Source: Terriglobia bacterium
GTDB lineage: Bacteria > Acidobacteriota > Terriglobia > Terriglobales > Acidobacteriaceae
Direction of reading: 5' to 3'
Assembly: GCA_020072645.1 (NCBI GenBank)
Contig: JAIQGK010000017.1
Coordinates: 144,625 to 208,624 of the forward strand
Length of the DNA: 64,000 nt
The notes below the pieces were generated by a model that saw only the letters and a program-made list of their open reading frames with translations, was not told the DNA's origin and searched no databases. Position numbers and translations under genes: made by a program. Of this stretch, positions 50,492 through 60,249 are shown piece after piece (the first letter of the stretch is position 1; the number at the start of each line of letters is the position of its first letter).

Positions 50492-51168
50492 GAATTGTTC
50501 CTTTCCTTTTTGACTGTTCTCTTGCTTCTGCTTGAGCCTGATATTTTTCTTTTGCTATCGCACAACTATACGCCTGAATCGGGCGGTCAAGTACAGGAAA
50601 CGCTTATCGTGTGCCTGGCGATTGTGCTTGTGTGCAAAATTGCACAGTATGAGGAACCATTGAAGAAATACTCGGGCGCAGGCATGTTTGTGGCGGTTAT
50701 TTATTGACGCGCTCGCTTCGCTGCTTTGAGTCCCAGGAAGCCAACCCCGGGCTTCCTGGGAGCAGCTGCGCGAGAGCCTGCGGCGCAAGGAAAAGATTCT
50801 TAGCCGCTTTTACGGCACGGCTGAAGCCGTGCCCTGACACTTGTTGTCGCAGTGGATGCTAGATGATCAAGGGAATCAGATGTGGTGCGGCGAACGGTGT
50901 GGATTCCCACCCTCAAGCAAAAGCGGGTAAACGCAGTAAGTCGTCATGTATCCGTTCAGTTGTGCTCGCCTTGAGAGCAGCGGAGCCGATTCCTCGGGCC
51001 TCACAGAATCGATAGCGCAGATTTCAGCAGCGATCACGTTAGGCTCCTCGGAACAGCATGGCGTTGTGTGGGCGTTTTATGGCCTGTGGTTTTAGCCCTT
51101 AATGGCTTTTCGCAAGGCGGATTGGACGCTAGTTGAGACAAGCCCTTCGATGTAATGGTTCAGGCGGA
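50492..51168. other. Intergenic region with repeat-like words
   Basis: No gene is recognised; short open frames here lack features. The hairpin at 50814-50833 (GGCACGGC, loop TGAA, GCCGTGCC) resembles a dispersed palindromic repeat. Around 50,970 the phrase GAGAGCAGCGGAGCCGATTC echoes one at about 10,100. Confidence 0.5.
50814..50833. repeat. Palindromic hairpin, REP-like
   Basis: Eight base pairs with a TGAA loop: GGCACGGCTGAAGCCGTGCC. There is no T run after it on either strand. Similar hairpins (CACGGGCA/TGCCCGTG) occur at 53214 and 53260, so it is probably one of a family of dispersed palindromes. Confidence 0.5.
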
Positions 51169-51732
51169 TCACACAATGCGCCACATATTCGGCGGCTCAA
51201 AATGTAATTTGTGGTCATCGGTCATCTTGTGCAGGATGTTTTCAATTTTCTGGTGCCTTTGCGGATCACGCACGGCAGGTAAGTCATACAACTCTTCCAC
51301 GGCCCGCAACTCGGCGGCGAACTCCTGCTCTTCTTCCGGGGTTGGTAGCAAAGCCATGTCGCTGCCGTCATGCATTTTGAGTGCTTCTTCATATTGGGCG
51401 ATTCGAACGCGACTTTCGATAGTGTGCAGGTCATAGCGTGGATACTGCACTAGTGGAAGCAGGTGGCCTTCGGGCAGCCGCGTGATGGCTTTCAATATGA
51501 AGATACATTGACGCTTGCGCTTCGTTGTATCGGCAAGATCGACCTGCCGGTTCCACACCTGAAATGCCGCAACGATGATTCCCGCTATGATGATGCCCCA
51601 ACCCAACCTAGCCGGGATCGCGTGTCCCGTGATCTGCCATGAGGAGAAAATGGCAATGATGAACCCGCTTGTTAGGAGCGCACCCCAAGTCTTGCACATC
51701 TCAACTGTGAATTGGCCAAGTCGTATAAGCAT
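51169..51732 (-). CDS. Membrane protein of unknown function
   Basis: 187 residues. Two transmembrane helices are at about 17-33 (WGALLTSGFIIAIFSSW) and 44-60 (GWGIIIAGIIVAAFQVW). A charged cytoplasmic domain follows, ending in predicted helices (EEEQEFAAELRAVEELYDLP). No family recognised. It is 44 bases after the HNH-like gene in the same direction, so they may be cotranscribed. Confidence 0.6.
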   Translation of the reverse strand: MLIRLGQFTVEMCKTWGALLTSGFIIAIFSSWQITGHAIPARLGWGIIIAGIIVAAFQVWNRQVDLADTTKRKRQCIFILKAITRLPEGHLLPLVQYPRYDLHTIESRVRIAQYEEALKMHDGSDMALLPTPEEEQEFAAELRAVEELYDLPAVRDPQRHQKIENILHKMTDDHKLHFEPPNMWRIV

Positions 51733-51776
51733 GATTGCGATTTAGTTGGACCGGAAAGACCGAATGGAATATATCT

Positions 51777-52754
51777 TTAGTTTCTTAAATTCTTGAAGGT
51801 ACTTGGGTGCCCTGATGCAATGAAATCGTCCTGGTCCTCTTTAGCTGCGTATTTGAAAATCTTGTCATACATCTCTTTTCCCTGTTCCTGCGTGGCTTGG
51901 TAACCATTCTCCGAAGGAATTCGCTCTTTAACGATTTGTTCCTTGCTACGAAAATCGATGGGGTAGGCACTTGCCGCTGGATTTACGGGAAGGTCAAGAA
52001 TCAACTTTGCTCTGGATTCCGTGTAATCGTATTTGGCGTATTGATGAATTGGCGCGAGCCGATAGTCGTCCATGGGCTGAAACGCCAAAACCGTACCCAA
52101 TGGCCAGAAGGTGAATTCAGCCACCACACAAATTCTCTTCCGAATAAGATCGCAAAAACCACCAATACCAGTCTTGCGTCCGCTTGTGCCTTTGACGGCA
52201 AACGCATACACGTACCAATCTGGCGGGAAGTCTTGATTTCGGGAGTTGCGAAGGAATTTCCGCAACCATGGATGAGTTTTGACAAAGTGCTGGCCGTTGG
52301 CCGAAACGTAATTCATTACAACTTGCTTGAGAATGCTGAGAGGGCGGTTGACGATTACACGTATAGTGTCGCCGTCTGCTACTTTGTCCACCTTTTCGGC
52401 AACATCCTTTATCAATTCAGCATAATGTGTTCCGTACTTCGCCCCTGTCCAGTTGTTGCATTCTCCACACAAGCTCCGAACCGTCCAGCCACGTACAACC
52501 TCACCTTGCCAAATTACGTGACCGACCTGATCTGTGAGTTTATCTACTGATTGGAGCAAAATATCGTGGTCGTTAAAGGCGGAGCGAGGTGGGGTATGTT
52601 CCAACGTGAGCACACGATACTCACCGCAAAGCCAGCAATGCCCTTCAATTTTCGGTTTCACTACTTCAACCCTTAGAAAAGGATTGTAGCTCGATTCGAC
52701 TATTCGCCGCAACTTCGCTTTTTCGCGAAAACAACACGACCTCGGGGGAGTCAC
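51777..52754 (-). CDS. HNH-like zinc-binding protein
   Basis: About 325 residues; the frame opens with GTG 52754, and GTG 52661 (VKPKIEGHCW) may be the true start. The N-terminal core shows CWLCGEYRVLTLEHTPPRSA and, 50 residues on, CGECNNWTG. This Cys-x2-Cys, Glu-His-x-Pro-Pro, Cys-x2-Cys pattern fits an HNH-type zinc finger nuclease fold. The rest (about 120-320) is unrecognised. The EHTPP segment gives a plausible metal-binding His. A defence or mobile-element nuclease is possible, but no partner genes support it. Confidence 0.55.
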   Translation of the reverse strand: MTPPRSCCFREKAKLRRIVESSYNPFLRVEVVKPKIEGHCWLCGEYRVLTLEHTPPRSAFNDHDILLQSVDKLTDQVGHVIWQGEVVRGWTVRSLCGECNNWTGAKYGTHYAELIKDVAEKVDKVADGDTIRVIVNRPLSILKQVVMNYVSANGQHFVKTHPWLRKFLRNSRNQDFPPDWYVYAFAVKGTSGRKTGIGGFCDLIRKRICVVAEFTFWPLGTVLAFQPMDDYRLAPIHQYAKYDYTESRAKLILDLPVNPAASAYPIDFRSKEQIVKERIPSENGYQATQEQGKEMYDKIFKYAAKEDQDDFIASGHPSTFKNLRN

Positions 52755-53139
52755 TCTGCTTTGTCATCGAGGTCTAACTTTCGGTTGGCACTTACAAGGT
52801 CCGATAACTTTAAAAATCTTTCGGATTGGTCATCTACTTATTGACTTCTGTTCGCTTTTTGTTTAACATGCGTTTCAGGTTCTCGCCGGGAGCGGCAGCG
52901 GCGAACCGTCGTGTACAGGCGGCAAGAAACAAGCCTGTTAGCGATTGAGGGTATCCCAGTTGGAGGCGGGAAGCCCAAAAAGGCCTGCAACCACGCGATC
53001 ATCGCCGGCCCACCGTTAGGGTCACAGAGAGCGTCGAGCCAAATAAGCAGTCTGCATTCAGCAATCTGCAAATAAAGCAAACAGGATAAGTGTGTGTGTT
53101 GGAGCTTCTAGCTACTGGCTACTAGCTGCTGGTAAAGCT
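52755..53139. other. Intergenic region, possible gene remnant
   Basis: About 385 bases without a callable gene. The plus-strand stretch near 52935-53030 reads LLAIEGIPVGGGKPKKACNH in one frame, which has coding character, but it has no start, no recognisable family and stops on both sides. It may be a worn gene fragment. Confidence 0.3.
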
Positions 53140-53393
53140 TTTGGCTATTGGCTTTTGGCTAAAAACCAAGAACCGGTACCTGGTACTTGGCTTTTGAAGC
53201 CAAAACCCGGGCTCACGGGCAAGAGTGCCCGTGCCACACAAAGCTTTTACAAGGTTGATCACAGGCAGGGAGTGCCTGTGCCACAAAAATCTTAAAACGC
53301 AGCCGAGGGCGGCTCTGCCCATGCAAGCCAAAATCGGGCTTGCACGGGGACCCAGGCTGCGGTCCACAAACATGTTTCTACGGAGATGAGGCG
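53140..53393. repeat. Cluster of palindromic and dispersed repeats
   Basis: Two related hairpins (CACGGGCAAGAGTGCCCGTG at 53214-53233; CACAGGCAGGG with AGTGCCTGTG at 53260-53280) are each followed by CCACA. From about 53298 comes CGCAGCCGAGGGCGGCT and later GCTGCGGTCCACAA, the same words as in the core of the 138-bp elements at 1 and 62003, here split by a further hairpin (GCAAGCC/GGGCTTGC). The cluster lies directly before the homing-endonuclease-repeat gene. Confidence 0.65.
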
Positions 53394-54224
53394 ATGAGCA
53401 AAGAAGAGATTATGACGGAGATCCAGGGATTGGCGAACAAGCTGGGACGCGTGCCCACCCTGACGGAATTGAAGACGATGACACCGGTGGGGCGCAGAGG
53501 CGTCCGGAACCATTTTACGACCTACACGAACGCGCTGATTGCATGCGGAATGCTGGCAAACAAGAAACAGCGCATTGGAATGGATTCACTGTTTGGAGAC
53601 TGGGCGACGGTGGCGCGGCAGATGCAGAGGCTGCCCACGTCAACGGAATATGAGGAAAAAGGCGCGCACAGCGCAAAAGCAATTATCGCCCGCTGTGGAA
53701 GCTGGAAGCGGGTGCCACACATGATGCTGGGGTACGCGCAGGAGCGAGGCCTGGTAAAAGAGTGGCCGGACGTGATGGCCATGGCGCGGGCAGAAAAGGA
53801 ACTAAGCTGGCCGGCCACGGAAAGTCTGTGGCCGGGCCACGAGGCCGCGCGATGGGACGTGTTCACGAACAGGCCGGTGTATGGGACGCCGATGAATATG
53901 TGTCCGCTGGCGCATGCGCCGACGAACGAGCTGGGCGTGGTGTTTCTGTTTGGCGTGCTAGTGCGCGAGCTGGGCTACATAGTGACGTTGCTGCAAGCGG
54001 GGTTTCCTGACTGCGAAGCGCTACGCCAGGTGATGCGCGACAAATGGCAGCGGCTAAGAATCGAGTTTGAATTTGAGAGCCTTAACTTTGTGAAGCACGG
54101 ACATGACGTGAAAGGCTGCGACATGATTGTGTGCTGGAAACATAATTGGCCGGAGTGTCCGCTGGAAGTGCTGGAGCTGAGCAAGTTTGTGGGGAAACTT
54201 TTGCCGCAGATCGGAAAAGCTTAA
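53394..54224 (+). CDS. Homing-endonuclease-associated repeat protein, probable nuclease
   Basis: 276 residues from ATG 53394. The N-terminal half carries short helical repeats of the type attached to homing endonucleases (LANKLGRVPTLTELKTM; MQRLPTSTEYEEKG), likely DNA-binding. The C-terminal part (about 215-276) contains EFEFESLNFVKHGHDVKGCD followed by MIVCWKHNWPECP, which looks like a restriction-endonuclease-like core with acidic residues and a strand. Such proteins appear to be common in acidobacterial genomes. It stands alone between repeat-rich regions; spread as a selfish or repeat-linked element is possible. Confidence 0.7.
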   Translation: MSKEEIMTEIQGLANKLGRVPTLTELKTMTPVGRRGVRNHFTTYTNALIACGMLANKKQRIGMDSLFGDWATVARQMQRLPTSTEYEEKGAHSAKAIIARCGSWKRVPHMMLGYAQERGLVKEWPDVMAMARAEKELSWPATESLWPGHEAARWDVFTNRPVYGTPMNMCPLAHAPTNELGVVFLFGVLVRELGYIVTLLQAGFPDCEALRQVMRDKWQRLRIEFEFESLNFVKHGHDVKGCDMIVCWKHNWPECPLEVLELSKFVGKLLPQIGKA

Positions 54225-54795
54225 CCACAAAGGACACGAAGGAACACAAAGGAGATCGGGTGATCTGGTGATCGCCGTGATCGGGTGATCGGAAAACCAA
54301 AACCTACCACGGAGACACGGAGACACGGAGGAAAAGGAAAGATTTTGCCGCAGATTTGCGCGGATAAACGCTGATCAGGAAAAAAGCTAAACCACAAAGG
54401 ACAGAAAGGAACACAGAGAAAAGCAAGACTTTTCGGGCAGTCAATCTTCCTGATCAGTGTTATCAGTGAAAATCAGTGGTAAGCCGTTTACTTTTGATCC
54501 GCGTTTATCCTTGTTGATCCGCGGTAAGGTTTTGCAATCGTTTGACGGACTGAATGGCCATTCAATAGACTTTACCCGGTCATGAAATCCGCGCAGACGG
54601 CGCTTTAAAGCTGCGAATCGAAGGCGTGAGCCAGTTAAATCGGAAGGCGCAAGGCATTCATAGAAAGATAGAAATCAGGAACCGTAGAACCGAAAATTTA
54701 AAGATCGAAAACTTTAGGATCAAAAGCCCGAGATCGAAAACCGAAACCGAAAATTCGAGATCGAAACGCGAAATCAACCAAGAGAGAAGAATCCC
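54225..54795. repeat. Intergenic region of degenerate simple repeats
   Basis: It contains strings such as ACCACAAAGGACACGAAGGA, GGAGACACGGAGACACGGAG, GGTGATCTGGTGATCGCCGT and a chain of GATCGAAA/ACCGAAA words near 54,690-54,770. GCAGATTTGCGCGGATAAAC and GATCCGCGTTTATCCTTGTT are near-inverse words. No gene is seen. Similar words are widespread in acidobacterial intergenic DNA, from memory. The ribosome-binding site of the next gene (AGAGAGAAG) closes the region. Confidence 0.55.
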
Positions 54796-56922
54796 ATGAG
54801 CGATCTGGTCCAGCTTTCAAAAGACAACGATATTGCCATTATTACGATTAACAATCCGCCGGTGAACGCGCTGAGCCCGGGAGTGCCGGAAGGCATTTCT
54901 GAAGCGATTGAACAGGTTGATAAAGATCCGACGGTGAAAGCGGCGGTGCTGATTGGCGGCGGCAAAACGTTTGTGGCCGGCGCGGACATTAAAGAGTTTG
55001 GCAAGATGACGAGTGGGAAGACGCGCGGCGGAGTGCCTTTTGTGCCGCTGCTGGGCCGCATTGAAGATTGCAGCAAGCCGGTGGTGATGGCGATCCATGG
55101 CACGGCTTTTGGCGGAGGGCTGGAACTGGCGATGGCGGGGCATTATCGCGTGGCGGCGCCGACGGCGCAGGTGGGGCAGCCGGAAGTGAAGCTTGGCATT
55201 ATTCCCGGCGCAGCAGGAACGCAGCGCTTGCCGCGGCTTGCAGGAGTGGCGAAAGCCGTGGAGATGTGTGCGGACGGCAATCCGATTAAAGCGAAAGAAG
55301 CTTTGTCGCTGGGCATCGTTGACAAATTAATTGATGGCGACTTGCTCAGCGGCGCGGTCGCGTTTGCCCGCGAAATTGCCGGCAAGCCTGCGCGCAAGAC
55401 GCGTGAACGCAATGAGAAACTGGGATCGGCGGAGCAGAATGCGCCGATTTTTGCCGCGGCACGCGATGCTGCGCGCAAAAAAGCTCGTGGGCTGATGGCT
55501 CCGATGGCTGCCATTGACGCGGTTGAAGCCGCGACAAAGCTGCCGTTCGACCAGGGCGTGGAAGCCGAGCGCAAACTTTTTATGGAGTGCCTGTTCTCTG
55601 ACCAGTCGAAGGCGATGATTCATGTCTTCTTTGGCGAGCGCGAAGTGGCGAAAATTCCTGATGTCCCGAAAGAGACTCCGACGATTCCGGTGAATACGGC
55701 GGCGGTGATCGGCGCAGGGACGATGGGCGGCGGCATTGCCATGAACTTTGCCAATGCCGGTATCCCGGTGCTGCTGAAAGAGACTGACCAGGCGGCGCTG
55801 GACCGCGGCATCAATACCATCCGCAAAAATTATGAGAACACGATGAAGAAAGGCCGCCTCACGCAGCAGCAGATGGACGATCGGATGAAGCTGATCAAGC
55901 CCACGCTGACCTATGACGGATTTGAGTCCGCAGACATGGTGGTCGAGGCCGTGTTTGAAGGCATGGCGCTGAAGAAACAGGTGTTCGGCGACCTGGACAA
56001 GATCTGTAAAAAAGGCGCGGTGCTGGCAAGCAATACGTCGACGCTGAGCATTGACGAGATAGCGTCAGCGACGTCGCGACCGGAGTCGGTGATTGGTACG
56101 CACTTCTTCTCGCCGGCGAATGTGATGCGGCTGCTGGAAATCGTGCGCGGCAAGGCGACGAGCAAAGAAGTGATCGCAACGTGCATGCAGCTGTCCAAAA
56201 AGCTGGGCAAGGTGGGCGTGCTGGTGGGCAATTGCAGAGGGTTTGTCGGCAACCGCATGTTTGGCCCTTACCGCCGTGAAGCGCAGTTCCTGGTAGAAGA
56301 AGGAGCGGGGATTGAAGCGATCGATAAAGCGATGTACGAATACGGAATGGCAATGGGTCCTTTGGCGGTGGGCGATTTGGCAGGATTAGACGTGGGTTGG
56401 CGCATTCGCAAAGAATTTAAGCACCTGGAGAAACCCGGAGTGCGGCAGCCGCTTGCTGAAGACCGCCTCTGCGAAATGGGACGTTATGGGCAGAAGACCG
56501 GAGCAGGCTGGTACAAGTATGATGAAAACCGCCGCGCCATTTTTGATCCCACGGTGGAAGAGAATGTGCGCAAGTGGGCGGCTGAAGCGGGCGTGAAGCA
56601 GCACGCAATTTCAAAAGAAGAAATTGTCGATCGCCTGATCTATGCGCTGGTGAATGAAGGCGCACGCATACTGGAAGAAGGCTACGCGCTGCGCGCCGTC
56701 GATATCGACATCATTTATCTCACCGGCTACGGATTCCCGGCGCATCGCGGCGGACCAATGTGGTATGCAGACACGGTCGGCCTGAAAAAAGTTTACGATC
56801 GCATCTGCGAATTCCATAAGCAACACGGAGAACTCTGGGAGCCCGCGCCGTTGCTTAAGCGTCTGGCGGAAGAAGGCAAAGGCTTCGCTGATTTCGATCA
56901 GAAGGCGAGCGCCGCCGCCTGA
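54796..56922 (+). CDS. fadJ: Enoyl-CoA hydratase / 3-hydroxyacyl-CoA dehydrogenase (FadB/FadJ-like)
   Basis: 708 residues. The crotonase domain (about 1-190) has FVAGADIKEFG and GTAFGGGLELAMAGHYRVAA with the oxyanion-hole glycines, and EVKLGIIPGAAGTQRLPRLA. The NAD-binding dehydrogenase domain starts at about 300 (AAVIGAGTMGGGIAMNFANA) with TSTLSIDEIAS and IGTHFFSPANVMRLLEIVRG (catalytic His). Two C-terminal 3HCDH domains follow. It catalyses the middle two steps of beta-oxidation in the cytoplasm. A thiolase and an SDR gene follow in the same direction. FadJ versus FadB cannot be separated by eye. Confidence 0.93.
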   Translation: MSDLVQLSKDNDIAIITINNPPVNALSPGVPEGISEAIEQVDKDPTVKAAVLIGGGKTFVAGADIKEFGKMTSGKTRGGVPFVPLLGRIEDCSKPVVMAIHGTAFGGGLELAMAGHYRVAAPTAQVGQPEVKLGIIPGAAGTQRLPRLAGVAKAVEMCADGNPIKAKEALSLGIVDKLIDGDLLSGAVAFAREIAGKPARKTRERNEKLGSAEQNAPIFAAARDAARKKARGLMAPMAAIDAVEAATKLPFDQGVEAERKLFMECLFSDQSKAMIHVFFGEREVAKIPDVPKETPTIPVNTAAVIGAGTMGGGIAMNFANAGIPVLLKETDQAALDRGINTIRKNYENTMKKGRLTQQQMDDRMKLIKPTLTYDGFESADMVVEAVFEGMALKKQVFGDLDKICKKGAVLASNTSTLSIDEIASATSRPESVIGTHFFSPANVMRLLEIVRGKATSKEVIATCMQLSKKLGKVGVLVGNCRGFVGNRMFGPYRREAQFLVEEGAGIEAIDKAMYEYGMAMGPLAVGDLAGLDVGWRIRKEFKHLEKPGVRQPLAEDRLCEMGRYGQKTGAGWYKYDENRRAIFDPTVEENVRKWAAEAGVKQHAISKEEIVDRLIYALVNEGARILEEGYALRAVDIDIIYLTGYGFPAHRGGPMWYADTVGLKKVYDRICEFHKQHGELWEPAPLLKRLAEEGKGFADFDQKASAAA

Positions 56923-57028
56923 TCTGACGGTGGCGAGGCCGACCACGCGCCGAGCCACATGCTACAAGGCAGAAAGAATTTAGACTCTGACCACGCTGCA
57001 AAAGCGGGTTGGAGCGAAAGCGACAAAA

Positions 57029-58195
57029 ATGAATAGAGAAGCTGTTATTGTCGATGCTCTTCGCACGCCGCTGGGCCGGCGCGATGGCATGCTGAAATCC
57101 TGGCACCCGGTCGATCTGCTGGGCTTCACGCTCAAAGGCCTCGTCGCCCGCAACAGGCTTGATCCCGCGCGCATTGATGACGTGATTGCCGGTTGCGTGG
57201 GACAAGTTGGTGAACAAGCTTTCAACGTCAGCCGCAACGCCGTACTTGCCGCGGGCTTCCCCGAGTCCGTGCCCGGAACCACTGTCGATCGCCAGTGCGG
57301 CTCCAGCCAGCAGGCCATTCATTTTGCCGCGCAGGGCGTGATCGCCGGCAGTTATGACATTGCCATCGGCTGTGGTGTTGAGAGCATGACGCGCGTTCCC
57401 ATGGGCGCGTCCGCCGCTAATGGTCCCGGCAAGCCGTTTGGTCCGGCGATGATGAAGCGCTATAACAATGTCCATTTCAATCAGGGCATCAGCGCGGAAA
57501 TGCTGGCCGAGCGTTACAAGCTCACCCGCGAATGCCTTGACCAGTACAGTCTTGAAAGCCATCGCCGCGCGGCTCAAGCCGCCGAACAAGGCTGGTTCTG
57601 CCGTGAGATTCTGCCGCTGCCGGTTGAGGCTGAGCAGGGTACCGTCAACGTCAGCCGCGACGAAGGCATCCGCGCCGGCAGCACGCTGGAAAAACTTGCC
57701 ACGCTCAAGACCGTCTTCAAGGCCGATGGTGTTGTCACCGCGGCAAACTCATCGCAAATTACTGACGGCGCCGCTGCAGTGCTGATCATGGAACGCGGTG
57801 TCGCGGAAAAACTCGGCTACCGCCCGATGGCGCGCTTTGTCGAATTTGCCCTCGCTGCGGAAGATCCCGTGCTCATGCTTGGCGCTCCCATCCCTGCTAC
57901 TCGTAAAATCATGGAACGCTCCGGCCTCAAGCTTGAAGACATGGACCGCGTCGAAATCAATGAGGCTTTTGCCAGCGTGGTTCTAGCATGGCAGCGTGAA
58001 ACCAAAGCTGATCTTGGTCAGGTGAACGTGAATGGCGGCGCTATCGCGCTAGGCCATCCGCTGGGCGCGAGTGGCGCTCGACTGATGACGACGCTGGTGC
58101 ACGAACTTGAACGCACTGGCGGTCGTTACGGCTTGCAGACAATGTGCGAAGGCGGCGGCATGGCCAACGCAACCATCATCGAGCGAATAAATTAA
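57029..58195 (+). CDS. fadA: Acetyl-CoA acyltransferase (thiolase)
   Basis: 388 residues, usual length. The nucleophile is Cys90 in [20 protein letters not shown], and the C-terminal pair is His343 ([11 protein letters not shown]) and Cys373 ([11 protein letters not shown]). It cleaves 3-ketoacyl-CoA to acetyl-CoA in the last step of beta-oxidation. It lies 106 bases after the multifunctional enzyme gene and presumably works with it. The sequence fits degradative acyltransferases as well as acetoacetyl-CoA thiolases. Confidence 0.93.
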   Translation: MNREAVIVDALRTPLGRRDGMLKSWHPVDLLGFTLKGLVARNRLDPARIDDVIAGCVGQVGEQAFNVSRNAVLAAGFPESVPGTTVDRQCGSSQQAIHFAAQGVIAGSYDIAIGCGVESMTRVPMGASAANGPGKPFGPAMMKRYNNVHFNQGISAEMLAERYKLTRECLDQYSLESHRRAAQAAEQGWFCREILPLPVEAEQGTVNVSRDEGIRAGSTLEKLATLKTVFKADGVVTAANSSQITDGAAAVLIMERGVAEKLGYRPMARFVEFALAAEDPVLMLGAPIPATRKIMERSGLKLEDMDRVEINEAFASVVLAWQRETKADLGQVNVNGGAIALGHPLGASGARLMTTLVHELERTGGRYGLQTMCEGGGMANATIIERIN

Positions 58196-58205
58196 TCGAA
58201 AGGCA

Positions 58206-58282
58206 CTTGGCCGCGAATTTCGCGAATACACACGAATAAACCCAAGTCCGATTCGCGCTTTTTCGCGTTCATTCGCGGCTAA
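58206..58282. repeat. Inverted repeat, related to copy at 60211
   Basis: GCCGCGAATTTCGCGAATAC at the left and TTTCGCGTTCATTCGCGGCT at the right form a long imperfect hairpin between the thiolase and SDR genes. The right arm (about 58250-58282) is the reverse complement of TTAGCCGCGAATGAACGCGA and following bases at 60211-60243. It is a dispersed intergenic element. Confidence 0.6.
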
Positions 58283-58298
58283 CAAAAACGGAGATGCA

Positions 58299-59072
58299 AT
58301 GAAAATCAAAGGTTCAAGCGCGCTGGTTACCGGTGGCGCATCAGGTTTGGGCGCGGCGACTGTCCGCATGCTCGCGGCGCAGGGCGCCAAGGTTGTAATT
58401 GCAGACGTGAATGAAAAAGGTGGCAACGATCTGGCGCAGGAACTCGGGGCATCGAACAGCGTCAAGTTCGTTAAGACAGATGTAACCGACGATGCCCAGA
58501 TCGCCGCAGCTGTCGAAGCTGCCGTCAAGCAGCACGGAGGCTTGCATATCCTCGTCGCCACAGCCGGAATTGGCATTGCTGAAAAACTGCTGGGCAAAAA
58601 CGGCATGCACGATCTGCAGAAATTCATTCGCACCATCCAGGTCAATTTGATCGGAACGTTTGATGTCATTCGCCACGGCGCAAACGCCATGGCCGTCAAC
58701 CAGCCGGACGAAGACAGCGGCCGCGGCGTCATCGTCACAACTGCTTCTGTCGCGGCTTATGAAGGGCAGATTGGCCAGGTGGCATATTCGGCATCCAAGG
58801 GCGCAATCGTCGGCATGACTTTGCCTCTGGCGCGTGAACTGGCGCGCTCGGGGATTCGCGTGTGCACCATCGCTCCCGGAATCTTTCACACGCCGCTGCT
58901 CGGCGCATTGCCTGAAGCAGCGCAGCAGTCTCTCAGCCAGCAGGTTCCGTTCCCGCAAAGACTAGGCAAGCCGCCGGAGTTCGCCGCGTTGGTACAGCAC
59001 ATCATTGAAAACAACATGCTGAACGGCGAGACGATCCGTCTTGACGGCGCAATCCGCATGGCTCCCAAATAA
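58299..59072 (+). CDS. Short-chain dehydrogenase, 3-hydroxyacyl-CoA dehydrogenase type-2-like
   Basis: 257 residues. The NAD-binding [15 protein letters not shown] motif is near the N-terminus, Asp in VIADVNEKG favours NAD(H), and the catalytic Tyr-x3-Lys is in [14 protein letters not shown] with Ser in [10 protein letters not shown]. The overall pattern resembles HSD17B10/2-methyl-3-hydroxybutyryl-CoA dehydrogenases. Its position after thiolase supports acyl-CoA oxidation, possibly of branched acids. Confidence 0.88.
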   Translation: MKIKGSSALVTGGASGLGAATVRMLAAQGAKVVIADVNEKGGNDLAQELGASNSVKFVKTDVTDDAQIAAAVEAAVKQHGGLHILVATAGIGIAEKLLGKNGMHDLQKFIRTIQVNLIGTFDVIRHGANAMAVNQPDEDSGRGVIVTTASVAAYEGQIGQVAYSASKGAIVGMTLPLARELARSGIRVCTIAPGIFHTPLLGALPEAAQQSLSQQVPFPQRLGKPPEFAALVQHIIENNMLNGETIRLDGAIRMAPK

Positions 59073-59099
59073 ATATTCAGCCAAGAGGCGGGCGATAGC

Positions 59100-60170
59100 A
59101 TGCGCGTTCTGATAGCAGGCGGCGGCACCGGTGGACATGTAATCCCGGCGCTGGCCATTGCGCGCGAGTTGAAGGCCCACCACAACGCTGAAGTCCTTTT
59201 TGTGGGGACCGCCAGAGGCATGGAAAACCGCCTGGTTCCGCAGGCTGGTTTTGGGTTGATGCGGGTCAAGGTGGGCGCACTGAAAAATGTGAGCCTCATT
59301 ACCCGGATGCGCACGGTGTTTGACCTGCCCAGGGCCGTAGTTGACGCTCGGAAGATCATCAAGGTCTTCAATCCTGATGTGGTGGTGGGCGTAGGCGGAT
59401 ACGCTTCCGGCCCGGCGATGGCGGCGGCCATCATGATGCACATTCCCACGCTGGCTTTTGAGCCAAACTATGTTCCGGGGTTTGCCAACAAGATCGTCGG
59501 CCATCGCGTTTCGGCGGCGGCGGTGCATTTTGAGCAGACGGAAAAATACTTTCGCAATGCCCAGGTTGTTGGCGTGCCGGTGCGGGCGGAGTTCTTTAAC
59601 GTGCCGTCGCCCGGTGGCAACCATCCGCCAACGCTGCTGATTTTTGGCGGCAGCCAGGGCGCACGGGCTATCAATCAGGCCATGGTGGCCGCTGCCCCGG
59701 CAGTACTAAGACAAATTCCCCGGCTTGAGATCATCCACCAAACGGGCGAGCGTGAATATAATGACGTGGCGGCTGCGTATAAACAGGCGGGCGTGAAGGC
59801 CGAGGTTTCAGCTTTTATTGATGACATGCCAGCGGCCTTTGCGCGGGCAGATTTGCTGTTGTGCCGCTCCGGGGCGAGTACGGTTGCCGAAGCGACGGCG
59901 GCAGGCAAGCCGGCAATTTTTGTCCCGTTTCCGCAGGCGGCGGACGACCATCAGCGCCGCAATGCGGAAGCAATTGTGCAAGGCGGCGCGGCCATGCTGG
60001 TGCCGCAGGCGGAGCTTACGCCAGAGCGATTGACGGAGGTGATCACGCAGCTGTTTGCGAATCCCACGCGTCTAAAGCAAATGGCAGAGCGGGCACGTGC
60101 GCTCTCTCACCATGACGCGGCTGGTAGAGTGGCAAGGATGGTGGCGGAGCTGGCGGAAAGAAGCAATTAG
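59100..60170 (+). CDS. murG: UDP-GlcNAc:lipid I N-acetylglucosaminyltransferase
   Basis: 356 residues, standard length. The N-terminal [20 protein letters not shown] is diagnostic. [10 protein letters not shown], the inter-domain [14 protein letters not shown], and the C-terminal [20 protein letters not shown] with [14 protein letters not shown] also match MurG. It makes lipid II at the cytoplasmic face of the membrane. It lies 28 bases after the SDR gene and upstream of murC, apart from the rest of a dcw cluster as far as this window shows. Confidence 0.97.
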   Translation: MRVLIAGGGTGGHVIPALAIARELKAHHNAEVLFVGTARGMENRLVPQAGFGLMRVKVGALKNVSLITRMRTVFDLPRAVVDARKIIKVFNPDVVVGVGGYASGPAMAAAIMMHIPTLAFEPNYVPGFANKIVGHRVSAAAVHFEQTEKYFRNAQVVGVPVRAEFFNVPSPGGNHPPTLLIFGGSQGARAINQAMVAAAPAVLRQIPRLEIIHQTGEREYNDVAAAYKQAGVKAEVSAFIDDMPAAFARADLLLCRSGASTVAEATAAGKPAIFVPFPQAADDHQRRNAEAIVQGGAAMLVPQAELTPERLTEVITQLFANPTRLKQMAERARALSHHDAAGRVARMVAELAERSN

Positions 60171-60210
60171 CAGCTAGCAATTGGCAATTAGCCAAAATCA
60201 AGTGCGAGTT

Positions 60211-60243
60211 TAGCCGCGAATGAACGCGAAAAACGCGAATCGG
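60211..60243. repeat. Dispersed element, inverse of 58250-58282
   Basis: Reads TTAGCCGCGAATGAACGCGA then AAAACGCGAATCGG, matching the reverse complement of the element in the thiolase-SDR gap at nearly every base. It lies just after murG, before the 112-bp tandem repeats. Confidence 0.6.
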
Positions 60244-60249
60244 AATGAA

